A stretch of 64,000 bases of DNA, taken from assembly GCF_000975115.1 (NCBI RefSeq), contig NZ_BBRE01000003.1:1-64000 (forward strand), in the 5' to 3' direction. The position numbers and the translations under genes were made by a program. The notes beneath the pieces are model-generated. The model was given only the letters and a program-made list of their open reading frames with translations. It was not told the origin of the DNA and searched no databases. This DNA is from Demequina oxidasica. GTDB taxonomy: Bacteria; Actinomycetota; Actinomycetes; Actinomycetales; Demequinaceae. This document shows positions 1 through 10,757 of this stretch, one piece after another (the stretch's first letter is position 1; each line of letters starts with the position of its first letter).

Positions 1-235
1 AGGACGTTTTGCGTGGATAATCCCAGGTAAACACCCTGATTGTCTGCGGAGCACGGCCTGAAAGATGACCCGCGGCTGCGGTTCCGAGCCAAACTAATGT
101 GAAGAATTTTCCGACCTCCCTCCACGCATCCGTGACGTCTCAGTGGGGATTCACCCAACGCGCGGCCACCGTTTCGTTTGAAACGCCAAGGTAGGCCTGC
201 GACGAGCTCTTAACCTTCACACGCGTGTGCAACGC
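1..235. other. left-edge stretch without a recognisable gene
   Basis: I see no convincing coding frame, RNA gene or operator here. The only structure is a short inverted repeat at 170-185 (arms CGTTTC and GAAACG around GTTT), too short to interpret. The stretch probably holds the upstream region or end of a gene beyond the window edge. Confidence 0.4.
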
Positions 236-273
236 AAAAGAGTGCCGAGGCTCCGCTGCCTCGGCACTCTTTT
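236..273 (-). terminator. intrinsic terminator downstream of gatB
   Basis: A perfect 15-base inverted repeat (arms 236-250 and 259-273) with an 8-base loop, flanked by A-runs and T-runs on both sides. It lies about 30 bases past the gatB stop codon, so it most likely ends the leftward gatCAB transcript. The symmetric T-runs allow it to work in both directions. Confidence 0.85.
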
Positions 274-301
274 GTCTACTGCTCGCTTAGTTCTTATGCC
301 G

Positions 302-1816
302 CTATTCGCTGACTCCCGCGCGCTGCAGGATGATCTCGCGCACCCGACCGGCGTCGGCCTGTCCACGAGTAATCTTCATGACCGCGCCCACGATCGCGCC
401 CGCCGCCTGGATCTTGCCGTCCTGAAGCTTGGCCAACACGTCCGGTTGCGCTGCCAGTGCTTGGTCGACCGCGGCCTCGAGCGCGGAATCGTCGGACACG
501 ATCTCGAGTCCACGCGTCTCGACAACAGCCTTCGGGGAGCCTTCGCCCGCGAGTACTCCCTCGAGCGCCTGCCTTGCGAGTTTGTCGTTCAGGGTGCCAG
601 CATCGACGAGTCCTTGAAGTTCCGCGATGTCATGCGGGGTGACGGGAAGCGTGGCGATGGCCACCTCGCGCTCGTTGGCAATACGCGCGAGCTCGCCCAT
701 CCACCACTTGCGTGCCGCCTGCGGCTTGGCGCCCGCAGCGACCGTGTCCGCGATCAGGTCGAGCGCATCGGCGTTGATCGCGTCGCGCATCTCCATGTCC
801 GCGAATCCCCAGTCAGCCTGGAGACGCTTACGCATTTTGGCCGGGTGTTCAGGGATGGTCGCGCGTAGTTCCTCGACCCACTCCCGGGAAGGCTGCACCG
901 GCAACATGTCCGGCTCGGGGAAGTAGCGGTAGTCCTCCGCCTGCTCCTTGGAGCGTCCCGGCGTCGTGGACTTAGTGTCCTCGTGCCAGTGGCGGGTCTC
1001 CTGAACCACAGGCTTGCCCGCGCTGAGTAGGTCCGCCTGTCGCCCCGCTTCGTGGTGGATCGCGTTCTCGATCGCGCGCAGCGAGTTCACGTTCTTAGTC
1101 TCCGAGCGCTTTCCGAACTCGATTGCGGACTGGTCCTCACCATCGGCCGCTTTGGCACGGAGAGAAAGGTTGACGTCGGCGCGAACCGACCCCTGCTCCA
1201 TGCGACCGTCGGAGATTCCGAGCGCCTTCACAATGTCGCGAATAGTCGCGACATAGGCGCGAGCCACCTCGGCCGTGCGGTTTCCCATGCCCTCGATCGG
1301 GTGGGTCACGATCTCAACCAGCGGCACGCCGCCACGGTTGTAGTCCACGAGCGAATAATCGGCGCCCTGGATTCCTCCCGAGCCACCCTTGTGAGTGTTC
1401 TTGCCGGCGTCCTCTTCTATATGCGCACGCTCAATACCGATCATCACAGCGGTGCCGTCGTCGAGCACCACCTCGAGCTCGCCCTCGTAGCACGTGGGCT
1501 CGTCGAACTGCGAGATCTGGTAATCCTTGGACAGGTCCGGGTAGAAGTAGTTCTTGCGCGCAAAGCGGCTCGACTCGCGAATCGAGCAACCCAGGGACAG
1601 CCCCAGGCGAATCGCGCTCTCCACTGCCTTCTGATTGGGCACCGGCATCGCTCCAGGCAGCCCCAGGCACACCGGGCACACCTGCGTGTTGGGCTCCGCG
1701 CCAAACTCGTTGGCACAGCCACAGAACATCTTGGTCTTGGTGTTCAACTCGACGTGAACCTCGATGCCGAACACCGGGTCGAAGTCGCGCGTCGCGGATT
1801 CGTAGTTATAGCTCAT
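302..1816 (-). CDS. gatB: aspartyl/glutamyl-tRNA amidotransferase subunit B
   Basis: GatB (504 aa) is the kinase and tRNA-binding subunit of GatCAB. It phosphorylates Glu-tRNA(Gln) or Asp-tRNA(Asn) and amidates it with ammonia channelled from GatA, in the cytoplasm. The N-terminal cradle starts [14 protein letters not shown], followed by the cysteine motif with CGCANEF and CPVCLGLPG; the C-terminal YqeY-like tail holds the tRNA. The reading frame is open 16 codons further upstream, but ATG at 1816 is chosen because GGAGG stands 6 bases before it and the ATG overlaps the gatA stop as ATGA, giving translational coupling. Length is normal for the family. Confidence 0.96.
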   Translation of the reverse strand: MSYNYESATRDFDPVFGIEVHVELNTKTKMFCGCANEFGAEPNTQVCPVCLGLPGAMPVPNQKAVESAIRLGLSLGCSIRESSRFARKNYFYPDLSKDYQISQFDEPTCYEGELEVVLDDGTAVMIGIERAHIEEDAGKNTHKGGSGGIQGADYSLVDYNRGGVPLVEIVTHPIEGMGNRTAEVARAYVATIRDIVKALGISDGRMEQGSVRADVNLSLRAKAADGEDQSAIEFGKRSETKNVNSLRAIENAIHHEAGRQADLLSAGKPVVQETRHWHEDTKSTTPGRSKEQAEDYRYFPEPDMLPVQPSREWVEELRATIPEHPAKMRKRLQADWGFADMEMRDAINADALDLIADTVAAGAKPQAARKWWMGELARIANEREVAIATLPVTPHDIAELQGLVDAGTLNDKLARQALEGVLAGEGSPKAVVETRGLEIVSDDSALEAAVDQALAAQPDVLAKLQDGKIQAAGAIVGAVMKITRGQADAGRVREIILQRAGVSE

Positions 1817-3336
1817 GAGCGGACCTCCAGTTCGGGGGCCTGGTCCATCAACGAACCACCCCATTCGGCGGCGAGCGCGGCCTCAAGTGCAGCGCCGACT
1901 CGGTAGAGGCGTGCATCCTCGTGCGCGGGTGCCAAAATCTGGAAGCCGGTGGGCAGCCCATCTTCGGGTGCGACTCCGGAAGGAAGCGACATGCCGGGAA
2001 TTCCCGCGAGGTTGGCGGGAATAGTCGCGACGTCGTTGAGGTACATCGCCAGTGGATCGTCGATGCGCTCCCCCAGCTTGAACGGCGTGGTGGGAGTCGT
2101 GGGCGACACAAGGACATCAGCCTGCTCGAAGGCGGCGGCAAAGTCCTGCTGGACCAGGGTGCGCACCTTCTGTGCCGAACCGTAGTACGCGTCATAGAAG
2201 CCGGCACTCAAGGCATACGTGCCAAGCATGATGCGGCGCTTAACCTCGTCGCCAAAGCCCTCCGCACGCGTCGCACCCATAGTGCGCTCGATCGTTCCGG
2301 TCTCTACTCGGAGTCCAAAACGCACCGAGTCGAACTTAGCCAGGTTGCTCGAGGCCTCCGAGGGCAGAATCAGGTAATAAGCGGCCAGCGCGTACTCGAA
2401 GTTGGGGCACGAGACCTCGACGATCTCTGCACCCGCCGCCTGCAGCTTGTCCAGGCTCTCCTGGAAACGCTGCTTGACGCCGGCCTGATAGCCGCCGCCC
2501 TCCCCTGAGTCGTCGCCACGCAGTTCCTTCACGACGCCGATGCGTACGCCGGTCAGGTCGCCGAGCGCACCCTCGCGGGCGGCGGCCACGACGGCCGGCA
2601 CTGGCTCGTTGAGAGAGGTCGCGTCCATCTCGTCATGCCCACCGATGACCTCGTGCAGCAACGCCGTGTCGAGCACGGTGCGGCCGCAGGGACCCAACTG
2701 GTCAAGAGAGGACGCCAGGGCGATTGCGCCAAAGCGGGAGACGCCGCCATAAGTTGGCTTCACTCCAACCGTGCCAGTGACGGACGCAGGCTGACGGATC
2801 GAGCCGCCCGTGTCCGAGCCAATCGCCAGCGGAGCTTCCCAGGAGGCAAGCGCCGCGGCGCTACCGCCACCGGAGCCACCAGGGATGCGCTCAAGGTCCC
2901 ACGGGTTGTGCGTGGGACCGTAGCCCGAGTGCTCCGTGGAAGAGCCCATCGCGAACTCATCAAGATTGGTCTTGCCGAGGATCGGCATGCGGGCCTCGCG
3001 GATCTTACGCGTGACCGTCGCGTCGTAGGGCGGAATCCAACCCTCGAGGATCTTGGAGCCGGCCGTAGTGGGCAGGCCCTTGGTGACCAACAAGTCCTTA
3101 AGTGCAATCGGCACACCCGCGAGCGCGGGCAGCTCTACGCCTGCCGCGCGGTCAGCATCTACTGCTGCCGCTGTGGCCAGCGCGCCCTCCGCGTCGATGT
3201 GAAGGAACGCGTGAACGTCGCCGTCAACGGCGCCGATGCGGTCCAGGTGCGCCTGCGTCAACTGGACAGACGTGATGTCCCCCGCTGCCATGGCATCGGC
3301 CATCTGCGCGGCCGTCAGACGGGTGAGGTCGCTCAT
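1813..3336 (-). CDS. gatA: aspartyl/glutamyl-tRNA amidotransferase subunit A
   Basis: GatA (507 aa) is the amidase-signature subunit that hydrolyses glutamine and feeds ammonia to GatB. The Ser-cisSer-Lys triad is visible as Lys80 (IALKD), Ser155 (PGGSGGGSA) and Ser179 (DTGGSIRQP); the 24-residue spacing between the serines is the family spacing. The residue after Ser155 is Gly instead of the common Ser, which does not touch the triad. It overlaps gatC and gatB by ATGA at both ends, so all three are one translationally coupled operon. A GGGAGG ribosome site precedes the ATG. Confidence 0.97.
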   Translation of the reverse strand: MSDLTRLTAAQMADAMAAGDITSVQLTQAHLDRIGAVDGDVHAFLHIDAEGALATAAAVDADRAAGVELPALAGVPIALKDLLVTKGLPTTAGSKILEGWIPPYDATVTRKIREARMPILGKTNLDEFAMGSSTEHSGYGPTHNPWDLERIPGGSGGGSAAALASWEAPLAIGSDTGGSIRQPASVTGTVGVKPTYGGVSRFGAIALASSLDQLGPCGRTVLDTALLHEVIGGHDEMDATSLNEPVPAVVAAAREGALGDLTGVRIGVVKELRGDDSGEGGGYQAGVKQRFQESLDKLQAAGAEIVEVSCPNFEYALAAYYLILPSEASSNLAKFDSVRFGLRVETGTIERTMGATRAEGFGDEVKRRIMLGTYALSAGFYDAYYGSAQKVRTLVQQDFAAAFEQADVLVSPTTPTTPFKLGERIDDPLAMYLNDVATIPANLAGIPGMSLPSGVAPEDGLPTGFQILAPAHEDARLYRVGAALEAALAAEWGGSLMDQAPELEVRS

Positions 3337-3632
3337 GCTTCCTCCCCTAGGATCTGCGGAACGCGGAAGCGGCCGTCCTCAGCGGCGGGCGCGCCAGAGA
3401 GCGCCTGCTCCTGCGTGAGGGACGGACGGACCACGTCCTCGCGATGAATGTTCGCCATGGGAATGGGGTGCGAAGTCGCGACCACATCCGAATCGGCGAC
3501 CTCGGCCACCTTGGCTACGGCGTCCACGATCGCGGAGAGTTGACCCGCCATGCGGTCGAGGTCTTGGTCGGTCATGTCGATGCGGGCGAGCGCCGCGAGG
3601 CGCGCCACATCGGAGCGTTCAAGGGAAGACAT
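3333..3632 (-). CDS. gatC: aspartyl/glutamyl-tRNA amidotransferase subunit C
   Basis: GatC (99 aa) is the small belt-like subunit that stabilises the GatA-GatB complex. The N-terminal helix with the [10 protein letters not shown] motif and the [10 protein letters not shown] segment are typical, and the length is normal. It is the first gene of gatCAB. No good ribosome-binding site precedes the ATG; instead TAGACT (3639-3644, read on the minus strand) sits 6 bases before it, so the message may be leaderless. The set implies that this organism makes Gln-tRNA(Gln) by the indirect amidation route, as known for actinobacteria lacking GlnRS. Confidence 0.95.
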   Translation of the reverse strand: MSSLERSDVARLAALARIDMTDQDLDRMAGQLSAIVDAVAKVAEVADSDVVATSHPIPMANIHREDVVRPSLTQEQALSGAPAAEDGRFRVPQILGEEA

Positions 3633-3638
3633 GAGGCG

Positions 3639-3644
3639 AGTCTA
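3639..3644 (-). promoter_or_regulatory. -10-like box of gatCAB promoter
   Basis: TAGACT on the minus strand, 6 bases upstream of the gatC ATG, fits the actinobacterial TANNNT -10 consensus at the distance seen in leaderless transcripts. No clear -35 box is seen. Confidence 0.45.
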
Positions 3645-3700
3645 ATGGTTTAGCCGCACCGCATCAGTCGGCTGTCGTGGCCCACGAGCACTGCTCGGGT

Positions 3701-4282
3701 CTAGCGCGGCTCCCACGAGTAGCCAATGAGCTGGATGCCCCGATTTGCCTCGCCCGCGGCCCCTGCTACTTCAGCTGCGGGAATCCTAGAAACGGATCCA
3801 TCAGGGTGGTCGATGACAACCCAGTCAAGGTCCTCACGGCGCTCGAATCCAAGTCGTTCGTAGAGCCGGTGAGCAGGGTGCATGTGAGCCATAGTCGACA
3901 GCACGATGCGCTTGGCGCCGCGCTCGACGGCAAAGTCCATGCCAGCCTTAGTGAGCTTCGCGCCAAGGCCACGCCCCCGCTCTATGGGAGACACCGCGAG
4001 CATGCGGAATTCAAACTCGTCCTCGCCGGCCACCTCGATGAACGGGCTTCCTGGGGCAACGACGGTGAGGGTGCCGACAATCGCACCCGCCCCGGCCTCA
4101 CCATCGGACATCATGAGCAGATGCGCACTTTCAGCGCGTGCCTGCGCGTCTCGAAGCGCGAGCAAGTAAGGGTGAGCCTGGTCTACCAAACCGTCGGCCA
4201 AGTACGCCAAGGCAGTGAGTTCGCCGATCTCAGAGATCCGGCTCGACTCATTGGGCGAGACCTCGCGGATTGATTCAGTCAT
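3701..4282 (-). CDS. GNAT-family N-acetyltransferase
   Basis: A 193-aa cytoplasmic protein with one acetyl-CoA-dependent GNAT fold. The core is visible as the strand EFRMLAVSP followed by the acetyl-CoA loop ERGRGLGAKLTKAGM and the motif AHRLYERLGFERRED. The substrate cannot be told from sequence; small molecules, peptides or antibiotics are all possible. The longer open frame starts at 4336, but ATG at 4282 is preferred because GAGGAG stands about 8 bases before it. It lies alone between gatC and a TetR regulator on the same strand. Confidence 0.85.
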   Translation of the reverse strand: MTESIREVSPNESSRISEIGELTALAYLADGLVDQAHPYLLALRDAQARAESAHLLMMSDGEAGAGAIVGTLTVVAPGSPFIEVAGEDEFEFRMLAVSPIERGRGLGAKLTKAGMDFAVERGAKRIVLSTMAHMHPAHRLYERLGFERREDLDWVVIDHPDGSVSRIPAAEVAGAAGEANRGIQLIGYSWEPR

Positions 4283-4443
4283 AGGACTCTCCTCGTCTGT
4301 TGGCGGCAATCGAGAATTTTGCTCATCGCGCCCCATTTATTTCGCGGACATTGCCCGTCATTGGTGAAACCTTTGCCACCAATCTAGACCGCACTGTTCG
4401 CTCGCGCCATCTTTACGCCAGCGAGTCTTGCGCGTGATCGGCG

Positions 4444-5085
4444 CTAACTGAGAATGCGTCGCGTGTGGCCGGACACCACCGAAGACAAAATCGCGTTGAT
4501 CGCAAAGGCCGACGAGTCCGCTAGCTTCACGACATCCGGAGAGAGGAGCCACTGAATCTGAAGGCCGTCCATCACCGCGATGATGCCATTGACTGCGTGA
4601 TCAATCTCCTCGCCTGACGGCTGATCACTAGGGTCACACACCTCCAACAGCGCGGCGCGAACCTCGCCCCGCAGCGTCTCGTATCGCTCAATAAAGAACT
4701 GCTTGGCGGGATGGTTGTCCGTCACGGATTCGGACGAAAGCACCGCGAACGCCTGAACAATTCCAGGACGCTGCTCGTTCATTCTGGCGGTGCGCACGAG
4801 GTGGTTGAACAGCTCCAAGCCGTCAGGAATGTGCTGGCCCTCAATGTGCTCGACGTCTGTGCGGTCACGGTAGAGCAGCACCTCGAGCAATAGCTGGTCC
4901 TTGGACCCGAAGTGGTGCAAAACCCCTGCGTGAGTCATGCCCACCTGCTCGGCAATCTCCGCCAGGGAGCCGTTCTTGTAGCCCTTGTTTCCAAACACCA
5001 CCATCGCGGCACTGAGAATCTCCTCGCGCTTTCGCAGGGTCTCTTCGCGCGGCTTGGCCACCCGCGACGTTGCGCTTTCAGTCAT
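4444..5085 (-). CDS. TetR-family transcriptional regulator
   Basis: A 213-aa regulator. The N-terminal helix-turn-helix is clear (RKREEILSAAMVVFGNKGY, then SLAEIAEQVGMTHAGVLHHF, residues about 16-62), followed by a helical ligand domain. It is divergent from the GH3 glycosidase gene, and the 18-bp palindrome at 5143-5160 lies between them, so it probably represses the GH3 gene and itself; the inducer would be a sugar or a product of the hydrolase (inference). The frame is open to 5142, but ATG at 5085 gives the usual start; TACTGT lies 6 bases before it on the minus strand, suggesting a leaderless message. Confidence 0.88.
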   Translation of the reverse strand: MTESATSRVAKPREETLRKREEILSAAMVVFGNKGYKNGSLAEIAEQVGMTHAGVLHHFGSKDQLLLEVLLYRDRTDVEHIEGQHIPDGLELFNHLVRTARMNEQRPGIVQAFAVLSSESVTDNHPAKQFFIERYETLRGEVRAALLEVCDPSDQPSGEEIDHAVNGIIAVMDGLQIQWLLSPDVVKLADSSAFAINAILSSVVSGHTRRILS

Positions 5086-5142
5086 GCCGCCACAGTAACG
5101 GAAACATAACGGTTTCGTGACTTTGATTGGGAGGGTTGCCAA

Positions 5143-5160
5143 ACTTACTAACTAGTAAGT
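5143..5160. promoter_or_regulatory. 18-bp palindromic operator, probable TetR site
   Basis: Perfect inverted repeat with arms ACTTACTA and TAGTAAGT around the spacer AC. It sits in the 122-base gap between the divergent TetR and GH3 genes, the standard place for a TetR operator, and its length and symmetry match operators of the family. Confidence 0.7.
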
Positions 5161-5207
5161 AAGGTTCCAGATATCCCGCCCAACGATGTGAATGTGGAGA
5201 AGAAAAA

Positions 5208-7781
5208 GTGACGACGGAGTCCCAGGATGCACTTGCCGCCAGCAACGCTGTCGACGAGTCCATTGCACCCCTCATGGCTACACTCAGCCTCGAAGAGAAG
5301 GTGCGCCTGCTCACGGGACAGACCGCATGGCGCCTCTACGCGATGCCCGGCATCGGTCTGCGCTCACTCGCCATCTCCGATGGCCCCGTGGGAGTTCGCG
5401 GAACTGGGGAGATCCCCGGTGCCACTAGTCTCCTCATGCCTTCTCCGAGTGGCCTCGCAGCCACCTGGAACATTGACACCGCTCGCCGCGCCGGCATCAT
5501 GTTCGCCACCGAGGCCCGCCGGCTTGGCGTGGACATTGTCCTCGCCCCGCAAGTCAACATTCAGCGCACTCCCGTTGGCGGTCGCCACTTCGAGTGCTAC
5601 TCCGAGGACCCCCATCTCACCACTCAAATTGCCGCTGCGGTGGTCAGCGCGATGCAGGATGCGGGAGTAGCCGCGTGTGTCAAGCATTACGTAGCCAACG
5701 ACTCGGAGAACTACCGCACTGAGTACACGTCGCGGGTCCCCGAGCAGGCGCTGCGTGAAATTTACATGGCACCGTTCGAGCACCTTGTTACCGACGTCGG
5801 TGTGTGGTCGGTCATGGCCGCATACAACGGCGCCGACGTCGGCGACCAGGCTGCCCCCATGACGGAACATGGTCACCTGAACAACGACGTGCTGAAGGGC
5901 GAGTGGGGCTTCGATGGCGTCGTTCTCAGCGACTGGATGGCCACGAATACCACCGTCGAGTCGGCCAACGGCGGCCTCGATCTCGTGATGCCCGGACCCG
6001 GCGGTCCATGGGAGGGCAAACTCCTCGAGGCAGTGCGCCGGGGACACGTCAACGAAAGCGTCATCGACGACAAGGTCACCCGCATCCTCCTTCTCGCCAA
6101 GCGCGCCGGCGGATTTGGCGAACCAATACCCGCGCCTTCGCGTCCCGACGACGCGGAGTTCCTGCGCCAGTTCGCGGCGGAGGCCACGGTTGTTCTGCGT
6201 CGCGGCGATGAGTACGTCGTGGACCCAGCGAACGTGAAGAGCATTGCGCTCATCGGCCCCAATGCGGTCAACGCCTACGTACTAGGTGGAGGCAGTTCTA
6301 CGGTTCACCCGCATTACGTGGTGAGCCCCAAGTCGGGGCTCACGGAGGCGTTCCCCGGCGCCGACATCACGCTCCTGCGTGGGGGGTCCGCCTTGGTACA
6401 CACACCACCGGCAGATCTCACCCAAGACGTCACCGTCCCCGCCACGGGCGAGCCGGGCATCGCCGTCACCGAACTGAACGCGGCCGGCGAGATCATCAAG
6501 TCCTTGGTGAACCCCGCGTGGTCCGGCTGGCACAACGATCCGTCCGAAGACTGCACCGATGTGACGCTTGAGACCGACCTAGCTCTGCGCGAGGCAGGCG
6601 AGCACCGCATCGACATTGGCGTAGTAGGTGCCCACCGCATCTTTATAGACGACAACCTCGTATCCGAATCGGACGTTGAGGTAGACGCGAGCGTGATCCT
6701 CGACTCCAGCGCCAACTCGCCCCTCGGCGTGGGCCTGGCAGTGTCGACTGACAGCCCGCGATCCGTGCGCCTTCGCGTCGAGTTGAAGACCGTCGACGCG
6801 GGTGGCTACGGACGCTGGGTGCGCGCCGATTTTCGTCACGCTCGTCCAGGCCCCTCTATAGAAGACGAGATCCGCGAGGCCGTCGAGGCCGCCCGCACCT
6901 CCGACCTCACCGTACTGGTTGTCGGCACCAACTCCGAGGTGGAGTCTGAGGGCTGGGACCGCGTAAACTTGGCACTTCCCGGCCGTCAGGACGAACTAGT
7001 TCGCCGCGTGCTCGAGGTGGCCCCGGATGCCGTCGTGGTCGTCAACGCGGGTGCACCCGTATTGTTGCCGTGGCTCGACAAGGCCAAGACTGTCCTGTGG
7101 GCCTGGTTTCCCGGCCAAGAGTGCGGCAACGCGATCGCCGACGTCATCACTGGGAGGACCGAGGCCGCCGGCCGTCTGCCCTGGACGCTGCCCCTCTCCG
7201 AGTCTGACGTCCCCATCATGGACACGGCACCAGACGCCGACATGGTGCTGCACTACCCCGAGGGCATCCACGTGGGATACCGCGAGTGGGAGCGCACCGA
7301 GAAAGCCCCGGCCGCCCCCTTCGGCCACGGCCTTGGCTGGACCGATTTCGAGTACGGAACCGACGCATCGGCCGCCGTCTCCGACGATGGCATGGTCGCC
7401 GTGACGCTTCACGTCACCAATACGGGTATCCGCGCAGGCGCCGAGGTTGTACAGGCCTATGTCGAGGCGCCCTCGCCCAGCCCGGCTGGCATCGAGCGTC
7501 CCATCCGCTGGCTCGGCGGTTTCACCCGCGTGACCATTGACGCGGGCGATATGGCAACCGTCTGTGTACGCCTTCCCCGCCGCGTCTTTGAGGTGTGGGA
7601 CATCTCCTCACATTCCTGGGTACTACCTAGCGGCGACTACACGATTGCCCTTGGCCGCTCCGTCCGAGACCTCAGGACCCGAGCCCTCATTAGTCTTCCC
7701 TCCCCCGGCAGCACCGCTTCCGCCGTGCGCACTAAACCGAGAGAGGCAAGCGCCCTAACTCAGACGGATCATTCCGGCTGA
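5208..7781 (+). CDS. glycoside hydrolase family 3 beta-glycosidase with PA14-like insert
   Basis: An 857-aa GH3 enzyme without signal peptide, so probably intracellular, removing beta-linked glucose or xylose from imported oligosaccharides. Order: N-terminal TIM barrel (about 15-300) with KHYVANDSE and the nucleophile Asp242 in VVLSDWMA; alpha/beta sandwich domain interrupted by a PA14-like beta insert (about 410-545) that shapes the substrate pocket in related enzymes; C-terminal fibronectin III-like domain (about 725-830). The start is GTG at 5208, after GGAGAAG. It is followed after 105 bases by a transporter operon of the same strand, which probably supplies its substrate. Specificity (glucosidase, xylosidase or other) is not readable. 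Confidence 0.92.
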   Translation: MTTESQDALAASNAVDESIAPLMATLSLEEKVRLLTGQTAWRLYAMPGIGLRSLAISDGPVGVRGTGEIPGATSLLMPSPSGLAATWNIDTARRAGIMFATEARRLGVDIVLAPQVNIQRTPVGGRHFECYSEDPHLTTQIAAAVVSAMQDAGVAACVKHYVANDSENYRTEYTSRVPEQALREIYMAPFEHLVTDVGVWSVMAAYNGADVGDQAAPMTEHGHLNNDVLKGEWGFDGVVLSDWMATNTTVESANGGLDLVMPGPGGPWEGKLLEAVRRGHVNESVIDDKVTRILLLAKRAGGFGEPIPAPSRPDDAEFLRQFAAEATVVLRRGDEYVVDPANVKSIALIGPNAVNAYVLGGGSSTVHPHYVVSPKSGLTEAFPGADITLLRGGSALVHTPPADLTQDVTVPATGEPGIAVTELNAAGEIIKSLVNPAWSGWHNDPSEDCTDVTLETDLALREAGEHRIDIGVVGAHRIFIDDNLVSESDVEVDASVILDSSANSPLGVGLAVSTDSPRSVRLRVELKTVDAGGYGRWVRADFRHARPGPSIEDEIREAVEAARTSDLTVLVVGTNSEVESEGWDRVNLALPGRQDELVRRVLEVAPDAVVVVNAGAPVLLPWLDKAKTVLWAWFPGQECGNAIADVITGRTEAAGRLPWTLPLSESDVPIMDTAPDADMVLHYPEGIHVGYREWERTEKAPAAPFGHGLGWTDFEYGTDASAAVSDDGMVAVTLHVTNTGIRAGAEVVQAYVEAPSPSPAGIERPIRWLGGFTRVTIDAGDMATVCVRLPRRVFEVWDISSHSWVLPSGDYTIALGRSVRDLRTRALISLPSPGSTASAVRTKPREASALTQTDHSG

Positions 7782-7885
7782 CGAACGGGTAGAAGGAGTT
7801 GGCACTCGCTGGCTTCGAATTTCACCACCACGAGTAGCCCACTGCTCACCTAAAACATGATCCGCATCACGTCACAGAGAGGTAC

Positions 7886-9592
7886 ATGATGTCTAACCGA
7901 CTAATCCCGGCCGTAGCCCTTGGGCTCGCCACCGCACTGGTGGTTGCTGGTTGCTCTTCGGATAATTCCAACGAAGACTCCACCAACTCCCCCGCGCCCT
8001 CAACCAGCAACTCCGCTAGCGCGGGAGCTGTCGGCACCGAAGCCCTGACCATCGGAATGCCGAACGGCACCCAGACCGACAACTCGAATCCGTTCGTGAA
8101 CACGTCCTCGGCACAGTCACTCGGCTACGCCTACGCGATCTACGAGCCCCTCTTTCAGACCACGGACATCTCGGACACACCTCCGGAGCCCTGGCTCGCC
8201 ACTGAAGCAGCGTGGAACGAGGACTACACGTCCGTCACGTTCACTGTCCGTGACGGCGTGAACTGGTCGGACGGCACCGCGCTGACTGCCGACGACGTGG
8301 CGTTCTCGTTCCAGATCCGCAAGGACAACGAGGCACTCAACAACACCGCACTGCCTTACGGCGACATCACTGTCGATGGCAACATGGTCAATGTTGGCTT
8401 CACGCAGCCTGTGTTCGTTAAGGCGAATCGCGTGCTCAACACGTTCGTGGTGCCCAAGCACATCTGGGAAGCTATCGCAGACCCGACGACTGACCTCAAC
8501 CAGGACCCGATCGGAACCGGCCCCTACGTCCTTGAGAACTGGACCCCCGAGGCTGTCAAACTCGTTCCCAACGCTGACTACTGGGGGGGCACTCCTGCCG
8601 CTCCCGAGTTGCTCTACACGTCCTATACGGACAACGCGGCCATGACGACGGCACTCGTCGCCGGCGAATTGCAGTGGGGCTGGACCAACATCTCGGACTA
8701 CGAGAATGTCTACATCGCCAAGGACCCCGAGCACAACCACTTCTGGACCCCTTCGGGCCTGGCCGTCGACGTGCTCTACCTGAACAACGAGACCAAGCCG
8801 TTCAATGACGTGGCCGTCCGCCAGGCGCTCAGCATGGTGACCGACCGCAACGCCATCTTCAACATCGGTTCGGAGAAGGCCTTCCCGGAGGTCACCTCGA
8901 TCACCGGCATGCCGACCCCTGCTGGCAACGCGTTCATCTCCTCCGAGTACCAGGGCAAAGAGTACTCAGTTGATGTTGAAGGAGCCAAGAAGGTTCTCAC
9001 CGACGCCGGCTACAAGTACGAGGGCGACACGCTGTTCGACAAGGACGGCGAGCAGGTGACCTTCACGCTGACCGACCCCGCCGGCTGGAACGACTACGTC
9101 ACCACCCTGCAGCAGATTGCCGACATGGCAAGCCAAATCGGCATCGAAGCAACGGTCGACACCCCCGACGCTGACTCCTGGTTCGGAGATATCGCGGCCG
9201 GCGACTTCCAGGCATCGCTGCACTGGACCGACGGAGGCCCCACTCCTTACGACATGTACAGCGACATCATGGATGGCGCCTACTACCTGGAGCAGGGCGA
9301 AGCCGCCAACTGGAACTTCGGTCGCTACAACAATGACGAGGCCACCAAGGCACTCGCTGACTTCTCGAGCGCATCCGAGGACTCGGTTCGCCAGGAGGCC
9401 ATGGACGTAGTCCAGAAGCGCTTCGTGGAGGACCAACCCGCGATCATCGTCCGTGGACGTCCCGCATCCGCCGAGTACTCCTCGAAGTACTACACCGGAT
9501 GGCCCTCGGATGAGGACCCCTACAACCAGGCACAGCCCACCGGCCCGCAGGCCTCTCAGATTCTCATGAAACTGAAGCCTGCGACCGACTAA
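7886..9592 (+). CDS. ABC transporter substrate-binding lipoprotein, family 5 (oligopeptide/oligosaccharide type)
   Basis: A 568-aa lipoprotein: basic start, hydrophobic stretch and lipobox VVAGC, then a low-complexity Ser/Asn/Pro linker and a family 5 (DppA/OppA-like) binding fold. It captures the ligand outside the membrane for the transporter encoded next. Family 5 proteins bind peptides or oligosaccharides; placement behind a GH3 gene under a TetR regulator favours a beta-linked oligosaccharide (inference). ATG codons at 7886 and 7889 are both possible, with GAGAGG just upstream. A strong hairpin follows the stop codon. Confidence 0.9.
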   Translation: MMSNRLIPAVALGLATALVVAGCSSDNSNEDSTNSPAPSTSNSASAGAVGTEALTIGMPNGTQTDNSNPFVNTSSAQSLGYAYAIYEPLFQTTDISDTPPEPWLATEAAWNEDYTSVTFTVRDGVNWSDGTALTADDVAFSFQIRKDNEALNNTALPYGDITVDGNMVNVGFTQPVFVKANRVLNTFVVPKHIWEAIADPTTDLNQDPIGTGPYVLENWTPEAVKLVPNADYWGGTPAAPELLYTSYTDNAAMTTALVAGELQWGWTNISDYENVYIAKDPEHNHFWTPSGLAVDVLYLNNETKPFNDVAVRQALSMVTDRNAIFNIGSEKAFPEVTSITGMPTPAGNAFISSEYQGKEYSVDVEGAKKVLTDAGYKYEGDTLFDKDGEQVTFTLTDPAGWNDYVTTLQQIADMASQIGIEATVDTPDADSWFGDIAAGDFQASLHWTDGGPTPYDMYSDIMDGAYYLEQGEAANWNFGRYNNDEATKALADFSSASEDSVRQEAMDVVQKRFVEDQPAIIVRGRPASAEYSSKYYTGWPSDEDPYNQAQPTGPQASQILMKLKPATD

Positions 9593-9599
9593 CTACACC

Positions 9600-9633
9600 G
9601 GTGGGGGCGAGCTCGCAAGAGTTCGCCCCCACC
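9600..9633 (+). terminator. intercistronic GC hairpin after binding-protein gene
   Basis: Inverted repeat with 11-base arms (9600-9610 and 9623-9633) 8 bases after the stop codon, without a U-tract. It lies inside the operon, so it likely acts as a partial terminator or RNA-end stabiliser that raises binding-protein output relative to the membrane subunits. Confidence 0.6.
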
Positions 9634-9683
9634 ACACTCTGGTGTCACCCACGACTCACTCCAATACTTTGCAAGGAAAGCGA

Positions 9684-10757
9684 ATGCCTACAGACACTCC
9701 TCCCGCCGGCAGCGCCGCCGCGGTCGAGACGGCCGGCGACGTCGTCCTCCAGGCCCAGGGCCTGACAAAGCATTTCCCATTGCGCGGGATGGCGCGCGGT
9801 AAGGCAGTGCACGCCGTCGACGGGGTCGACCTTGAACTGACGCGGGGTTCCGTCGTCGCACTCGTAGGCGAGTCCGGATCGGGCAAGTCCACCATTGCCA
9901 AGCTTCTTTCGCTGCTGATCCACCGCACCAGAGGCGACATCCGCCTCAGTGACAAGAGCGTTGACGGTCGCGGAAGGCGCGCGTTCCGCCGCCACTCCAA
10001 GCGCGTCCAGATGATCTTCCAGGACCCCTTCGGATCACTCAACCCCATCCACACCATTCGTTACACGCTCACGCGAAGCGTCCGGATCCACAAAGGAAAG
10101 CTCCGCGGAGACAAGTTGGAGACGGCGCTTCAGGAGCTCCTCGCCCGCGTCCAGCTCACACCCGCTGACCGTTACATCGATAAGTTCCCCCACGAACTCT
10201 CCGGAGGCCAGCGTCAGCGCGTCGCTATTGCGCGCGCCCTGGCAGCCGACCCCGACGTCCTTCTAGCCGATGAGCCCATCTCGATGCTCGACGTCTCCAT
10301 CCGCCTGGGAATCCTGAACCTCCTCAAGACTCTGCGCGACGACATGCACGTCGCAATTCTCTACATCACGCACGACATCGCCTCCGCGCGCTACTTCGCG
10401 GACCGCACGATGGTGATGTACGCGGGCCAGATCGTCGAGCAGGGGTCGAGCGAGGACATCACCCAGACTCCGGCTCACCCGTACACGCGACTGCTCATCG
10501 ACTCCGCCCCGGACCCCGACGCCCCCGCCCGCGCCGAGCGCTCCACCTCCGGCGAGGCGCCGAGCCTAGTGTCGCCGCCTCCGGGATGCCGCTTTGCGAC
10601 TCGCTGCCCGTTCGCCAACGACCTCTGCCGTTCAGAGACACCCCAACTGTTCAACGTGCCTGGAGATGACCGCGCGGCACGCTGCTGGGGCTACTCCGAC
10701 CGCGACACCAAGCCAGACGTCTCCGGCGTCACCAAGTCCGTCAAGGAGACCATCTAA
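9684..10757 (+). CDS. oligopeptide/oligosaccharide ABC transporter ATP-binding protein (DppF/OppF-like)
   Basis: A 357-aa ATPase that energises the transporter from the cytoplasmic face. Visible: Walker [10 protein letters not shown], signature [15 protein letters not shown], Walker B LLADEP, and the C-terminal oligo/dipeptide extension with the cysteine cluster [15 protein letters not shown] that in this family can hold an iron-sulfur cluster. ATG at 9684 after AAGGAAAG is preferred over the longer frame from 9642. Its stop overlaps the next start as TAATG. Confidence 0.92.
   Translation: MPTDTPPAGSAAAVETAGDVVLQAQGLTKHFPLRGMARGKAVHAVDGVDLELTRGSVVALVGESGSGKSTIAKLLSLLIHRTRGDIRLSDKSVDGRGRRAFRRHSKRVQMIFQDPFGSLNPIHTIRYTLTRSVRIHKGKLRGDKLETALQELLARVQLTPADRYIDKFPHELSGGQRQRVAIARALAADPDVLLADEPISMLDVSIRLGILNLLKTLRDDMHVAILYITHDIASARYFADRTMVMYAGQIVEQGSSEDITQTPAHPYTRLLIDSAPDPDAPARAERSTSGEAPSLVSPPPGCRFATRCPFANDLCRSETPQLFNVPGDDRAARCWGYSDRDTKPDVSGVTKSVKETI

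Noticed and set aside
170-185. CGTTTC/GAAACG inverted repeat near the left edge
   Set aside because: Short, isolated and without a gene whose promoter it could control inside the window.
2635-3447. Long plus-strand open frame of 270 codons
   Set aside because: It lies wholly antisense to gatA and gatC, has Arg-rich composition and no motif; it is a by-product of high-GC codon bias.
5101-5116. Inverted repeat GAAAC-N6-GTTTC upstream of the TetR gene
   Set aside because: Five-base arms arise often by chance; the nearby perfect 18-bp palindrome is the better operator candidate.
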